DNA of 52,160 nt, from contig JASJBQ010000021.1 in the NCBI GenBank assembly GCA_030066455.1, positions 1-52,160 of the forward strand, read 5' to 3'. The position numbers were made by a program, and so were the translations under genes. Positions 17,231 to 26,321 of the stretch are shown one piece after another; position 1 is the first letter of the stretch, and each line of letters begins with the position of its first letter. The DNA comes from Desulfobacterales bacterium (GTDB taxonomy: Bacteria; Desulfobacterota; Desulfobacteria; Desulfobacterales; UBA5852). The notes under the pieces were generated by a model. That model was not told where the DNA came from. It made no database searches and was given only the letters and a program-made list of their open reading frames with translations.

Positions 17231-19107
17231 ATCGCTGCGCCATCGCGCGCCTGGTCATCCAGAGCGGCGCGCAGGCCTGATACTCTCTCGATACGCCGCC
17301 CGATCGCCAGGGCCAGCACGTTTGCATCGGCCACCAGGACGATTTTTTCGCGGGCCCGCGACAATCCGGTGTAGACCCATTCGCGGGTCAGGATGGGATT
17401 GTCCTGTTCGGGCAGGATCAGTACGACGCGGCGGTATTCCGACCCTTGGCTTTTGTGAACCGTGAGGGCGAAAGCCGTCTGGTGTTCGGGCAGCTGTGAT
17501 GGACTGAAGGCCTTGAGCGGACCGGCCGCGGTGCGGAACCAGATGCGCACCTGCCGTTGGCCCTGCAGGCGTTCCGGCCAGACGACCCCCACATCGCCGT
17601 TGAAGAGGCCGGTCCGGTAGTCGTTGCGCCGTATCATGACCGGTCTTCCGGGGTACCAGCTATCGCGCGTTTCGATCCAGCCGGCCTTGCGCCCCAATGA
17701 TTCGATCCAGCGGTTCAACCGTTCCGTGCCCCAAGGTCCGCCGGTCAGGGCGCTCAAAATCGTAAAATGCTCCAGGGCGGCAAGGGCATCTTCGGGCGAG
17801 CGGGCCGTGAAAACCGGACCATACCCCTCGCGAAAGACATTCCGCAGTTGCTGTCGCACCGGTGCAGTCAGGGGCGCAGGCATCCATTCGACCGCGATGT
17901 CGTCGTTTTGCAGGCGTTGGCGGACTGCATCACTTTGACCCGCATTGACCGCCCGGATCAAAGCGCCGATACCGGTCCGGGCACTGAAGCGGTAGTTGCG
18001 CGTCAGAACGATCACGTGGTTGTCCAGCGGCTCTGCTTGGTCCGGAGCCGCCTCACCGGAGGCCGCCCCGCCGATACCCAGCCGGCGATAAACCGAATCG
18101 ATAGCAGCCGATCGCCCTTTCGATCCGGCCCGCTGACAGATATCCCCCATCACCGCGCCGGCCTCAACGGACGAAAGCTGATTGTGATCCCCCAGAATGA
18201 TCAGGCGGGCCTCGATGGGAACGGCTTCCAAGAGTCGGGCCATGAGCGAAATGTCGATCATGGAGGTCTCGTCGACCACCACGACGTCCGCCGGCAAGGG
18301 GTTGTCGGCGTTGAAAACAAAACGGTTGCGTCGGTAGCCCAGAAGGCGGTGGATGGTCGCGGCTTCGGTGGGAAACCGGCCGGAGTCCTGGGTGCTAGCG
18401 GGAAGTGCGGCGGCGGCCGCGCGCAGGGCTTCACTCAGCCGCGCGGCGGCCTTTCCGGTCGGCGCGCAGAGGGCGAACCGCAGCGGCTGCTGAACATGGA
18501 TATCGAGCAGCAAGGCGATGATCCGGGCCGCGGTGGTCGTTTTCCCGGTCCCCGGGGCGCCGGAGATGACACACAGCCGCTGTAGAAGCGCCACGGCGGC
18601 GGCCGCCATCTGATCGTCGTTTTGCCCCGGTTTCGCATCGGGAAAATAGCGTTGCAGTTTCCGGGCCCATAGGCTCAGGTCGGTGGGCAAGTCGGGCGGC
18701 GTGGCCCGCGCCGCATGAAGATAGTTGGCTATCAGTTGCTCGTCGCGATGGTAGCGCTGCAAATAGAGAAAATGGCCGCGGTCCAGAATCAACGGCCGCC
18801 ATTGGCCGGGGGCGCCGACAAGCGGCGAGGCTTCCAGGCACGCCAGCCATTTGTCCAGCGGCGGACAGCGGGGTTGATTTTCCCGATCGCTGTCCGCGCC
18901 GATGGGTTCATCGGCCATTCGGGACAGATCAACGCAGACATGCCCCTCTTCAGCCGCGCGGCAGGTCATGGCCGCGGCCAGAAGCACGGCGGTATCGCGT
19001 CCCCCTTGCAGGCGCGTCAGGGTCGAGGTCAGCGCTGCAGCCAGTCCGGAATAATTATTATATATAAATTCAATGGTTAAATCTTTTTGTCTCATGTAGT
19101 GCTTCAC
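17227..19107 (-). CDS. recD: Exodeoxyribonuclease V subunit alpha (RecD)
   Basis: RecD is the 5'-3' helicase motor of RecBCD in double-strand break repair. The 626-residue product has Walker A (ISGAPGTGKTTTAARIIALL, about residue 170), a Walker B-type VVVDETSMIDISLMA, the ILGDHNQLSSVEAGAV motif and the C-terminal VHKSQGSEYRRV and VYTGLSRAREKI motifs. The start is GTG at 19107, which overlaps the recB stop (GTGA); an ATG four codons on is an alternative. Strict coupling to recB is therefore likely. Confidence 0.95.
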   Translation of the reverse strand: MKHYMRQKDLTIEFIYNNYSGLAAALTSTLTRLQGGRDTAVLLAAAMTCRAAEEGHVCVDLSRMADEPIGADSDRENQPRCPPLDKWLACLEASPLVGAPGQWRPLILDRGHFLYLQRYHRDEQLIANYLHAARATPPDLPTDLSLWARKLQRYFPDAKPGQNDDQMAAAAVALLQRLCVISGAPGTGKTTTAARIIALLLDIHVQQPLRFALCAPTGKAAARLSEALRAAAAALPASTQDSGRFPTEAATIHRLLGYRRNRFVFNADNPLPADVVVVDETSMIDISLMARLLEAVPIEARLIILGDHNQLSSVEAGAVMGDICQRAGSKGRSAAIDSVYRRLGIGGAASGEAAPDQAEPLDNHVIVLTRNYRFSARTGIGALIRAVNAGQSDAVRQRLQNDDIAVEWMPAPLTAPVRQQLRNVFREGYGPVFTARSPEDALAALEHFTILSALTGGPWGTERLNRWIESLGRKAGWIETRDSWYPGRPVMIRRNDYRTGLFNGDVGVVWPERLQGQRQVRIWFRTAAGPLKAFSPSQLPEHQTAFALTVHKSQGSEYRRVVLILPEQDNPILTREWVYTGLSRAREKIVLVADANVLALAIGRRIERVSGLRAALDDQARDGAAI

Positions 19108-22100
19108 ATCGTTTCAACCGAACGATGACCTGACCGTACCAGTCGCCGCTCCAATGCTTCGACCAACCCGTGTTCCGGGCGATCGAAAAAAATGCCGCCG
19201 CCGAGGTCACTTTGCGGCTGCATGCCGCGGATGAAGAGATAGTAGACGCCTCCGAAATCGCGCTCGTAGGTATACCCCGGCAGACGCAGGCGCAGGAACT
19301 GATTCAACGCCAGTACATAGAGATGGTATTGGAGGAAATAGTATTCCTCCGCCATGACCGCTCGAATGCGCTCGGGATGATAATCGGTATCGCTGTCTCC
19401 CAGATGATTGGACTTCCAGTCCAGCAGAAAATAGCGCCCCTGATGGCGAAAGACGAGATCGATGAAGCCCCGGAGGTATCCTCCGGAAATGGTAAAATCC
19501 AGCTTATTAAGCCATTGGTCGAGATTTTCCTCGAAACGCAGCGGACGGTGGCGGCTGAAAGCCTTGCAAAGCTGCTCCGCCCTCACGGGGCGGAGCGGAA
19601 ACCCAAAAGGCATCTCCTTTACGCAGTCATGGGGTCTGAGCCGATTGAGAGCAAAAGGTGTCGGTGTCGAGGGCAGCGGTGTGGCGAGCACGTTTTCGAT
19701 CAGATGCATCACCGGTCGTCGCCATTGCGGGTCGAAACCGAAATGTATGAGTTCGGCCGCAATCCACGCCTCCCGATCACCCTGGTCTTTCGGCCCGTAA
19801 TCCATCACTTCAAATAGTCGGTGGAAAAAATTACCGGCATGGGCACCCTTTGGAAACCGATGAATGGCGTCAGCCCGCTTGAGACCTGAAGCTGGTTGCG
19901 CATGACTCACCGCCGGCGATGGCTGGCCATCCAACGCCTGATCGCGGTCTTCAGGGAGGTCGCCGCCCGTTTTTGTACCCCGGATAAGCGACGAAAAGCT
20001 GGCGATGGTCCAGTCGAGGTCCAAACGACGTTTCATCCGCCGTTCGGATACCACTGTCGGCCCGAGCTCAGCCGTCCTGGCCGGCGCCGTTTCCGGCTCT
20101 GGCAGTGAACGCACGGCGACGGTGCGATCGGCTTGACGGGCCAGGGACGCCAAGACGCCGGCCAGGTGATCTGGTGCGCGGTGCGGGGGATTACCGTCCG
20201 CACCCGGGTCGTTCGCGGGAGCATCCGCCTCAAGGAGATATCCCAGTGGGGAGTTCGACGCTCCCGGGAGATCGCCCCAGACCAGGTAGCAGCGGTTCCG
20301 GGCACGGGTAACCGCCACATAGAGCAGTCGCAGGGATTCCGCACGCCGCTCGGTCCGGGCCCGGTCCAGTTGATTGGCGTTTGCGTCCGCACCGATATAG
20401 AGGGTGCGGCGCATTCCCGCAGTTGGATCGTGAAACAGCGGCCACTCATCGCGAACGGTATCGGACTCCCATGCAAACGGGCAGAAAACGATCGGAAACT
20501 CCAGCCCCTTGCTTTTGTGGATCGTGATGACCGTCAGTGCCCGGGCATCGCTTTCCAACCGCAGCTGCTCGTCTTCGGACCCGCCGTCGGGCCGCATTTT
20601 CTGCGCGTGAAGCCACTTGAGCGTCTCCTGCAGGCCCAGGCGCCTTGCCGCGACCCTTTGCTGCAGGAGCTCGGACAGATGGAGCAGATTGGTCAGTCGC
20701 CGCTCACCGTCGGTCAGCGTCAAAAGGCGTTCGGCCACCTGATTGTCTGTCAGCATGCGCTGGAAAAAGGGGAAAAAGCCCCATTCCCGCCAAATCGTGT
20801 GGTAGTCGAAAAACCGCTGCTGAAGATCATGCCACCAGGTCGGTGCCTGCTCCCCAAAGGCCAGTTGCTCCCCCGCCATACCGAACAAGCGTGTGGATAG
20901 CGCCGTTTTGACCAGGCGTACATTCCCGGGACGGACCACCGCTTCGAGGACATGCATCAGTTCTTCGGCCTCGGGCGTGTGAAAAACGCTGCCGGCGTGA
21001 TGGATGACGGCCGGGATGCCAGCCTCCTGCATCGCGGTCTTGACCATCCTTGCCTGTCGGTTGGTTCGCACCAAAACGGCCATGTCCTCGGCCGACCATG
21101 CGGGAGGTTTGCCGCCGGTGCCGGACGACTGCAGGAGGTGCGCTACTTCGGCGGCAACGGCCGGCAGAACCCGGGCGAACACCTCCTGTTTGGAAAGGCC
21201 GCGCGAAGTCCCGCGGACATCATGAGGATCACGCGCCATTTGCCAGAAAACCAGGGGTGCCGCCTCGGTCGGCCCGCCGTCGTTCTCACGGGCGGCCACG
21301 GCGGGGTGGTAGGTGATTTCGGGAATAATGAACGGGTGGTGACGGTTGCCGAACAAGCGGTTGATCGCCCGGATCAGTCCCGGGCGCGATCGCCAGTTGG
21401 CGACCAGGGTGAATTTCCGACGCGCGTGGCGGGCGGCCTGGAGGTAGGAAAAGATATCCGCGCCCCGGAAAGCGTAGATGGCCTGCTTGGGGTCGCCGAT
21501 CATGAACAGCAGATGCGTCGGGGTGTCGAACAGGCGTTTGAAAATGGCGTATTGGGTGGGGTCGGTATCCTGGAATTCATCGACCAGGGCGGCTTGGTAG
21601 CGGCGACGCACCACGGCGGCCAGGCGACGCCCCGAACCGCCTTCCAGTGCACGATTCACCTGCACGAGCAGGTCGTCGAAAAAAAAGAGCTGCCCGGCCT
21701 GCTTAATGTGATCGAGTCGATTGCGGGCGAATCGAAAAAAGCCGTACCGCAGGGCGGTCAGCCACGCTTCCATTTCGATCTGCATTACCTCGGCGCTGGC
21801 GAGTAGGGCCTGGCAGGCATCGAAAAAGGCGTGTGTCGGGGACGTCATACCTTTGCGCGTGGCGGCGACGATCTTGTCCGTTGTGAAAAAAAGCAGTGAT
21901 GGTTCCGGCGGCAGCGGGGCGGTGTCGCGAGCGAAGAAATGATCGAGCGCCCGGCACCAATCTTCCACTTTGAGGGTGCGCCGGGACTGCCCCGGCTCCG
22001 GTCCGGGGGCCGGTTTCAAGCCGCCGTAGACGGTGCCGCTCAGGGACGGGTCCAATAGCCGGGCCGCAATATCGCCTCGGGCTGCGGACCACATGCGCCG

Positions 22101-22754
22101 CAATGCGTCCCAATCTCGCCGGTAGGGGGTGAAATCGATGGAGGGCAGATCAGGCCGCTCGGGAATGATATGCAGATCGGGCATGCCAAAACGCCGATAG
22201 AGGCTGGCCAGCGTTTCCGGGCCCTGCAATCGGTTGGCGGCGTAGTCCGCAATCTCTGGTGCCGCCCGGTAGAACACGCGGCGCCAATAATCGTCGGCGA
22301 CCGACTGAATCAGCTCCGAGGCATCGGTGACGAGTTCGATGTCGAAAGGACTGCCCGTCTCGAAGGCCAGCTCCCCCAGGATTCGCTGACAGAAACCGTG
22401 GATGGTGAAGATGGCCACACGATCGAATTCCCGCAGAGCGAATTCGACCCTTTTCCGGGTGCGCGGTTCGGCTCCCGTCTTGTGCACGATGTCCCGCAGC
22501 GTGTCGTCCAGATCCCCCTGGCCGTCGAGGAAGCGGCGTACGTCCCGCAGCTGGCGCCGCAGACGATCACGCAGCTCGGCGGTGGCCGCGGTGGTGAAGG
22601 TAACCACCAGGATGCGATCCGGGTCGATCGATTTTTCGAGAAGCAGCCGCAAAAATATGGCCGTCAAGGCATACGTCTTGCCGGTTCCGGCCCCGGCCTC
22701 GATAAGGGTGGTGCCCTCCTCCAGGGGATTGTTGACGATATCGTATGGTTGCAT
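19104..22754 (-). CDS. recB: Exodeoxyribonuclease V subunit beta (RecB)
   Basis: RecB is the 3'-5' helicase and only nuclease of RecBCD. The 1216-residue product has Walker A (EAGAGTGKTYALTAIFLRLL), FTTAATAELRDRLR, the UvrD-type LVDEFQDTDPTQYAIFKRLF and IGDPKQAIYAFRGADIFSY, VITIHKSKGLEFPIVF, and a C-terminal RecB nuclease core (FRHQGRYFLLDWKSNHLG) with DWK-x-N intact. The ATG at 22754 gives the family N-terminus; the frame is open 130 codons further upstream across the end of the PaaK gene, which is not coding here. Only 17 bases separate it from the PaaK gene. Confidence 0.96.
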   Translation of the reverse strand: MQPYDIVNNPLEEGTTLIEAGAGTGKTYALTAIFLRLLLEKSIDPDRILVVTFTTAATAELRDRLRRQLRDVRRFLDGQGDLDDTLRDIVHKTGAEPRTRKRVEFALREFDRVAIFTIHGFCQRILGELAFETGSPFDIELVTDASELIQSVADDYWRRVFYRAAPEIADYAANRLQGPETLASLYRRFGMPDLHIIPERPDLPSIDFTPYRRDWDALRRMWSAARGDIAARLLDPSLSGTVYGGLKPAPGPEPGQSRRTLKVEDWCRALDHFFARDTAPLPPEPSLLFFTTDKIVAATRKGMTSPTHAFFDACQALLASAEVMQIEMEAWLTALRYGFFRFARNRLDHIKQAGQLFFFDDLLVQVNRALEGGSGRRLAAVVRRRYQAALVDEFQDTDPTQYAIFKRLFDTPTHLLFMIGDPKQAIYAFRGADIFSYLQAARHARRKFTLVANWRSRPGLIRAINRLFGNRHHPFIIPEITYHPAVAARENDGGPTEAAPLVFWQMARDPHDVRGTSRGLSKQEVFARVLPAVAAEVAHLLQSSGTGGKPPAWSAEDMAVLVRTNRQARMVKTAMQEAGIPAVIHHAGSVFHTPEAEELMHVLEAVVRPGNVRLVKTALSTRLFGMAGEQLAFGEQAPTWWHDLQQRFFDYHTIWREWGFFPFFQRMLTDNQVAERLLTLTDGERRLTNLLHLSELLQQRVAARRLGLQETLKWLHAQKMRPDGGSEDEQLRLESDARALTVITIHKSKGLEFPIVFCPFAWESDTVRDEWPLFHDPTAGMRRTLYIGADANANQLDRARTERRAESLRLLYVAVTRARNRCYLVWGDLPGASNSPLGYLLEADAPANDPGADGNPPHRAPDHLAGVLASLARQADRTVAVRSLPEPETAPARTAELGPTVVSERRMKRRLDLDWTIASFSSLIRGTKTGGDLPEDRDQALDGQPSPAVSHAQPASGLKRADAIHRFPKGAHAGNFFHRLFEVMDYGPKDQGDREAWIAAELIHFGFDPQWRRPVMHLIENVLATPLPSTPTPFALNRLRPHDCVKEMPFGFPLRPVRAEQLCKAFSRHRPLRFEENLDQWLNKLDFTISGGYLRGFIDLVFRHQGRYFLLDWKSNHLGDSDTDYHPERIRAVMAEEYYFLQYHLYVLALNQFLRLRLPGYTYERDFGGVYYLFIRGMQPQSDLGGGIFFDRPEHGLVEALERRLVRSGHRSVETM

Positions 22755-22771
22755 ATTCGGCTGCCGACGAA

Positions 22772-24079
22772 TCAGATAATGGGGTCCTGAATCCGCGTGT
22801 CGAACACCCGCTGGCTCTTGCGTTCCGAACGCGGCAGCGCGCCGTAGGCCACGATTTCGGCCTGGGCGGTCACCATCAGCTCCCGCTTGATTCTCTGGAC
22901 CAGTCGGGCCGCTAAACCCTCGGCCGCGTTCGGTGCGACGCCCTGCCCTCTCTCGACGACGATCCGCATGACCCCCCTCTCGGCCTCGTCCCGGCTGAGG
23001 TGAATCTGGTATTCCGATCCCAGGTCGGGAATCTCGGACACGATCTTGTCGATATGGGAGGGATATATGTTGACGGCCCGGAAGATGAACATGTCGTCCG
23101 TGCGTCCCATAATGCGCGAATGGCGGGGCATGATGCTGCCGCAAGTGCAGGCTCCCGGTATGAGGCGCGTTATATCACGGGTGCGGTAGCGGATCAGGGG
23201 GACGGCTTCCTTTTGCAGGGTCGTCACCACCATTTCACCCCACTCCCCTTCCGGGACCGGTTCGAGCGTCTCGGGGTCGAGGATTTCGATGAGGTAGTAG
23301 TCGCCCCAGTAGTGGATGCAGTCGTGGTGGGGGCACTCAATGCCGGTTCCGGGACCATAGAGTTCGGTCATCCCGGTGATATCGAAAAGCTCCGCTCCGC
23401 CGAACAGGTCGGATATCTTTTGGCGCATCGAGCGCGAGGAACGCTCGGACCCGTAGATCACCTTGCGGATATTGATTTTTCCCGTCAGATCGCGCCGGTG
23501 GACCTCCTCCGCCAGGAGAAGCCCCATCGAGGCGGTGCAGCAAAGGACCGTCGACTGCATGTCGAGCATGAACTGGCATTGCAGATCGACATTGCCGGGC
23601 CCTGACGGCAGGGCCATGGCACCGAGGCACTCGCAAGCGGACTGAAAACCGACACCGGCCGTCCAGACCCCGTAGCCCACGGCGATCTGCACCCGATCGG
23701 CAGCCGTCAGACCCGCCATTGCATAGCAGCGGGCGAAAAAATGGGTCCAATCGTCCACATCCTTTTGGGTGTAACAGAGATTTTTCCGCTTCCCCGTGGT
23801 GCCGCTGCTTGAATGGATGCGGACGATATTCTCGAAGGGCACGCAGCGCAACGGAAAAGGATAGCCGTCGCGCAGGTCCTCGGCCGTGGTCAGCGGCAGG
23901 CGCTTCAGGTCCTCCAGACGGGTTATGTCTTCGGGGATGACGCCGGCCGCATCGAACTTGCGACGATATTCCGGCGATCCGTTGTAAGCGTGGGCCACAG
24001 TCCATTTCAGTCCTTCGATCTGGTGAGCTTCCAGCTCTTGCGTGGATCGGAAGGCCGGCAGGAACGATTTGGGATGCAT
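22772..24079 (-). CDS. paaK: Phenylacetate-CoA ligase family protein (PaaK-like)
   Basis: PaaK-type ligases activate aryl acids to aryl-CoA through an AMP intermediate. The 435-residue product is the right size and has IHSSSGTTGKRKNLCYT (P-loop-like adenylate motif, about residues 90-106), YGSERSSRSMRQ, ITGMTELYGPGTGIEC, YRTRDITRLIPGACTCGS, the GRTDDMFIFRAVNIYPSHID motif and the ACT-like C-terminal domain. GGGGGAG lies just before the ATG. Phenylacetate itself is not proven as substrate; sulfate reducers use such ligases for several arylacetates. It is the leading gene of a run with recB and recD. Confidence 0.92.
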   Translation of the reverse strand: MHPKSFLPAFRSTQELEAHQIEGLKWTVAHAYNGSPEYRRKFDAAGVIPEDITRLEDLKRLPLTTAEDLRDGYPFPLRCVPFENIVRIHSSSGTTGKRKNLCYTQKDVDDWTHFFARCYAMAGLTAADRVQIAVGYGVWTAGVGFQSACECLGAMALPSGPGNVDLQCQFMLDMQSTVLCCTASMGLLLAEEVHRRDLTGKINIRKVIYGSERSSRSMRQKISDLFGGAELFDITGMTELYGPGTGIECPHHDCIHYWGDYYLIEILDPETLEPVPEGEWGEMVVTTLQKEAVPLIRYRTRDITRLIPGACTCGSIMPRHSRIMGRTDDMFIFRAVNIYPSHIDKIVSEIPDLGSEYQIHLSRDEAERGVMRIVVERGQGVAPNAAEGLAARLVQRIKRELMVTAQAEIVAYGALPRSERKSQRVFDTRIQDPII

Positions 24080-24378
24080 CCATCTCCCCCTTGAACAGGA
24101 TGGCGCCGGCCGAAGTCTGGCCGGCGGGTATTCGAGCAGACCGCAGGCGCGTAAAAAGTTTCGGCTTAACTACCAGCCGGTCTGCGGCCTGTCAAATATC
24201 CACCCCCGGCGTCCGGCCAAACGATGCCGCCGATGATGCATCATTCCATCCGCTTTTCAGGGCTTGATTGTTGGCCCGATGCGGATTAGGGTTTGCGCTC
24301 AATTGAGAACCCAGTGGCCCGATCGCCAGCAGATCGAATCTTTGCGGCATCCGCCGCCTCGCCAGAAGGAGTCGCCAA
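24080..24378. other. Divergent spacer with two inverted repeats
   Basis: This divergent region separates the PaaK gene from the gene at 24379. A perfect hairpin CGCCGGCC-N7-GGCCGGCG (24104-24126) lies about 25 bases before the paaK ATG, so it would sit in the 5' leader. A second inverted repeat, GCAGACCG (24136-24143) and CGGTCTGC (24178-24185), follows. No gene is seen. Confidence 0.4.
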
Positions 24379-24810
24379 ATGAAGAAAAAACCGCCGCAGG
24401 GCTATGCCGCCAAACACCAGGGCGTCCGGCTCGATGCAGAGCTGGCCCGGGCCCTCGACAGCGCACGGGAGGCTGATGGTGTCAGCTGCGAACAAGCCCA
24501 TGCCGTTGCGCATCGGCAAAACAAGCCCCCGCACGAAGCCGGCCGGGTGCTGGACCTGCAGAACCGTCCGATCATCCGCTGCCAGCTCGGCCTCTTCGGT
24601 TACGCCCCGCGCAAACGGATCGTCAAACCCGCCAGTGACGTGACGCCCGACATGGCCGATGAAATACGGAGCGCCTGCGTCAACGGCCGCCTGCCCTGCC
24701 ACGCTGCCTGGGACATTGCCGACGGCCGCGGCATAGCGCGCCTGAGGATCGCTGAAGCTTGCGAGGCGCTGAAAATCAAAATATCCGCATGTCAGCTGGG
24801 GGCTTTCTGA
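24379..24810 (+). CDS. Unrecognised protein made of two similar repeats
   Basis: I do not recognise the 143-residue product. AGAAGGAG is well placed before the ATG, and the gene is isolated between divergent and convergent neighbours. The two halves look alike. About residues 22-75 read A-L-x2-A-R-E-x-DG-x-SC-x3-A-x2-VA, ending in IIRCQLGLFGY. About residues 92-143 read IRSAC-x3-GRLPC-x3-A-x2-IA, ending in IKISACQLGAF. Each repeat thus has a Cys about ten residues into a helix and closes with a C-Q-L-G-x-F box. The N-terminus is basic. No membrane segment or known motif is visible. Confidence 0.75.
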   Translation: MKKKPPQGYAAKHQGVRLDAELARALDSAREADGVSCEQAHAVAHRQNKPPHEAGRVLDLQNRPIIRCQLGLFGYAPRKRIVKPASDVTPDMADEIRSACVNGRLPCHAAWDIADGRGIARLRIAEACEALKIKISACQLGAF

Positions 24811-24919
24811 ACGCGGCGGCGGCCGAGCCGTCATCGGTCGGTCGGAGGGGACCACGGCCGGCAGGCATCCCCCATGCGCCGGTGGACCCGACGCAGGGCA
24901 GCCTCCGGTTCGAGATGTT

Positions 24920-25258
24920 TCATTCGAGCGTGTTGGCTACGCGAAAAGGGGTACAGCGCACCGCTAGGCTGCCCTTGCGCACCCAGAGCCGCACCATGTT
25001 GAGGGATTCGTCATCCAGGTTGACGATGCTCGGCAGGTCCTCGGCGAAGGTGATGTCCTCCAGGTCGAATTCGTAATAAAACGTATTCTGGCTGAAAGGA
25101 TCGGCGATGAGGACAATCTTGTCGGGATCGTTGGGGTGTTTGAAAGGCGACCCGGAGTAGGCAATGTGGTTCTTGCTCAGCTGTTGCCGGTCCGCCGGCG
25201 GCCGGTATTTCTGAATTTCGAGTTTAGCGGCTTTCTGGAGAAAAGACGTAATGCTCAC
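24920..25258 (-). CDS. Small conserved protein of unknown function
   Basis: The 112-residue product (from the GTG at 25258, with GGGGAGG five bases before it) contains KAAKLEIQKYRPP, HIAYSGSP, DPDKIVLIADPFSQNTFYYE, and a C-terminal LPSIVNLDDESLNMVRLWVR and GSLAVRCTPF. From memory, close relatives in Desulfobacterota are sometimes labelled inorganic pyrophosphatase Ppa. I see no Asp-rich DGDPxD site and the protein is far shorter than a real family I enzyme, so I would not give it that function. An in-frame GTG at 25264 overlaps the Shine-Dalgarno sequence. It is followed upstream by a PilZ gene on the same strand. Confidence 0.8.
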   Translation of the reverse strand: MSITSFLQKAAKLEIQKYRPPADRQQLSKNHIAYSGSPFKHPNDPDKIVLIADPFSQNTFYYEFDLEDITFAEDLPSIVNLDDESLNMVRLWVRKGSLAVRCTPFRVANTLE

Positions 25259-25297
25259 GTTCACCTCCCCGCACGGGCGTGTCGGATGGCGGTGATG

Positions 25298-25672
25298 TCA
25301 ATGCAGGGCCCCGGCATTGACGACCCGCTGCAGGTAGGCCGATATGCCGTCGCGCGCCTGATCGTCGAGTTCGACGAACTGAATGCCGGCGCCCCTGAGA
25401 TTTTCGTCCTGGTCCTGGTAGTTGTTGATGATTCTGCCGGTTACCGGGGTCTTCTCCCCGCTGCCGGGCAATTCCAGCCGCAGGTCAACCTTCTGCCCGA
25501 CGGGAAACGGTAATTTCTTTTCAATGAAAAAACCGCCCAGGCTGAGGTTGGTGATGCGGTGGAAGTATAACGCTCGGCCGGCGGTTTCTTCAGCCCAGAG
25601 CTCCACACCGAAGCGCGGGGTCGTCCTGCGCTCGCCGCTGGGGGGCAGGTTTCCACTCGTGTTGATCGTCAT
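25298..25672 (-). CDS. PilZ domain protein
   Basis: This 124-residue single PilZ domain has R-x3-R (Arg16/Arg20 in ERRTTPR) and N-x-S-x2-G (NLSLGG, about residues 43-48), the two c-di-GMP contact motifs. It is probably a soluble c-di-GMP receptor. AAGGAG lies seven bases before the ATG. It is followed after 39 bases by the unknown small gene ending at 24920; whether they work together is open. Confidence 0.9.
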   Translation of the reverse strand: MTINTSGNLPPSGERRTTPRFGVELWAEETAGRALYFHRITNLSLGGFFIEKKLPFPVGQKVDLRLELPGSGEKTPVTGRIINNYQDQDENLRGAGIQFVELDDQARDGISAYLQRVVNAGALH

Positions 25673-25712
25673 CGCCCGGCTCCTTTCGTTAGCCGACGTT
25701 CCACGAAGGTGC

Positions 25713-25738
25713 GCCTAGACAAGCGATTCGGTCTAGGC
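25713..25738. repeat. 8-bp stem at the 3' end of the transporter gene
   Basis: GCCTAGAC and GTCTAGGC pair perfectly around ten bases and include the TAG stop of the transporter gene. No U-tract follows on the minus strand. The 9-mer GCGATTCGG occurs in the loop and again just after the stem. Confidence 0.45.
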
Positions 25739-26260
25739 ACGCGATTCGGCCGCAGCTTCGATCGCGTTGGGGGCCCGCCAAAGGGCCGCAATGGCGCCGG
25801 TGGTAAACTTGACCACGATCTCTCCGAAGATGATGGCCACCAGCATGGATGGCTGAAACACACCAAGGAACGCGATCAGGTTGAAAAGCACGCTATCCAG
25901 CGGAATGCTGACGAGATTGCTGCCCGCCACCCGCTGTATCCAGCTGCGGTGCAATAGCTTGTGATAGACTTCGGTGTCTGCGGCCTCGCTGAGAACGATG
26001 GCGATGAAGGATGCCAGAATGATCCGCCATTCGACCCCCAAAAAAAGCGATTCGAGTACCATCCCGATCGCAGCGGCGAGGATCATGAGATAGACCGGGC
26101 CGCGGCCGTAGCGATGCACGCGGTCACGCTGGGTAAAGGTAATGCCGAAAACCATCGTACCGACCGACACCATGCCGAACAGCGGCAGCGGGATGAACCA
26201 GGTCGCCGTATAGTTGGCCACCAGAACGGCGGCGATATAAATGCCCATCGAAAAGTACAA
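25733..26260 (-). CDS. VUT family (YhhQ-like) queuosine precursor transporter, putative
   Basis: The 175-residue product is strongly hydrophobic with about five or six membrane segments and resembles the VUT/YhhQ family, members of which import 7-deazaguanine precursors of queuosine. The N-terminus has MGIYIAAVLVANYTA, and the conserved-looking core is SEAADTEVYHKLLHRSW, followed by VSIPLDSVLFNLIAFLG. Vitamin-type specificity is not shown and no queuosine gene or preQ1 riboswitch is nearby. The start is TTG at 26260, with GAGGAG seven bases ahead. It is somewhat short for the family (usually about 200 or more residues). Confidence 0.82.
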   Translation of the reverse strand: MYFSMGIYIAAVLVANYTATWFIPLPLFGMVSVGTMVFGITFTQRDRVHRYGRGPVYLMILAAAIGMVLESLFLGVEWRIILASFIAIVLSEAADTEVYHKLLHRSWIQRVAGSNLVSIPLDSVLFNLIAFLGVFQPSMLVAIIFGEIVVKFTTGAIAALWRAPNAIEAAAESRA

Positions 26261-26321
26261 GATTCACTCCTCTGAAAAAAACCCATATCGGGCCAACCCA
26301 TAGCGATAAACGGATGATTAG

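Noticed and set aside
22755..23144. 130-codon N-terminal extension of recB
   Set aside because: It lies over the end of paaK, is Arg/Gly-rich shadow sequence, and the RecB family begins at the ATG at 22754.
26261..26321. preQ1 riboswitch before the YhhQ-like transporter
   Set aside because: The gap to recX is only about 60 bases and holds no preQ1 aptamer pattern.
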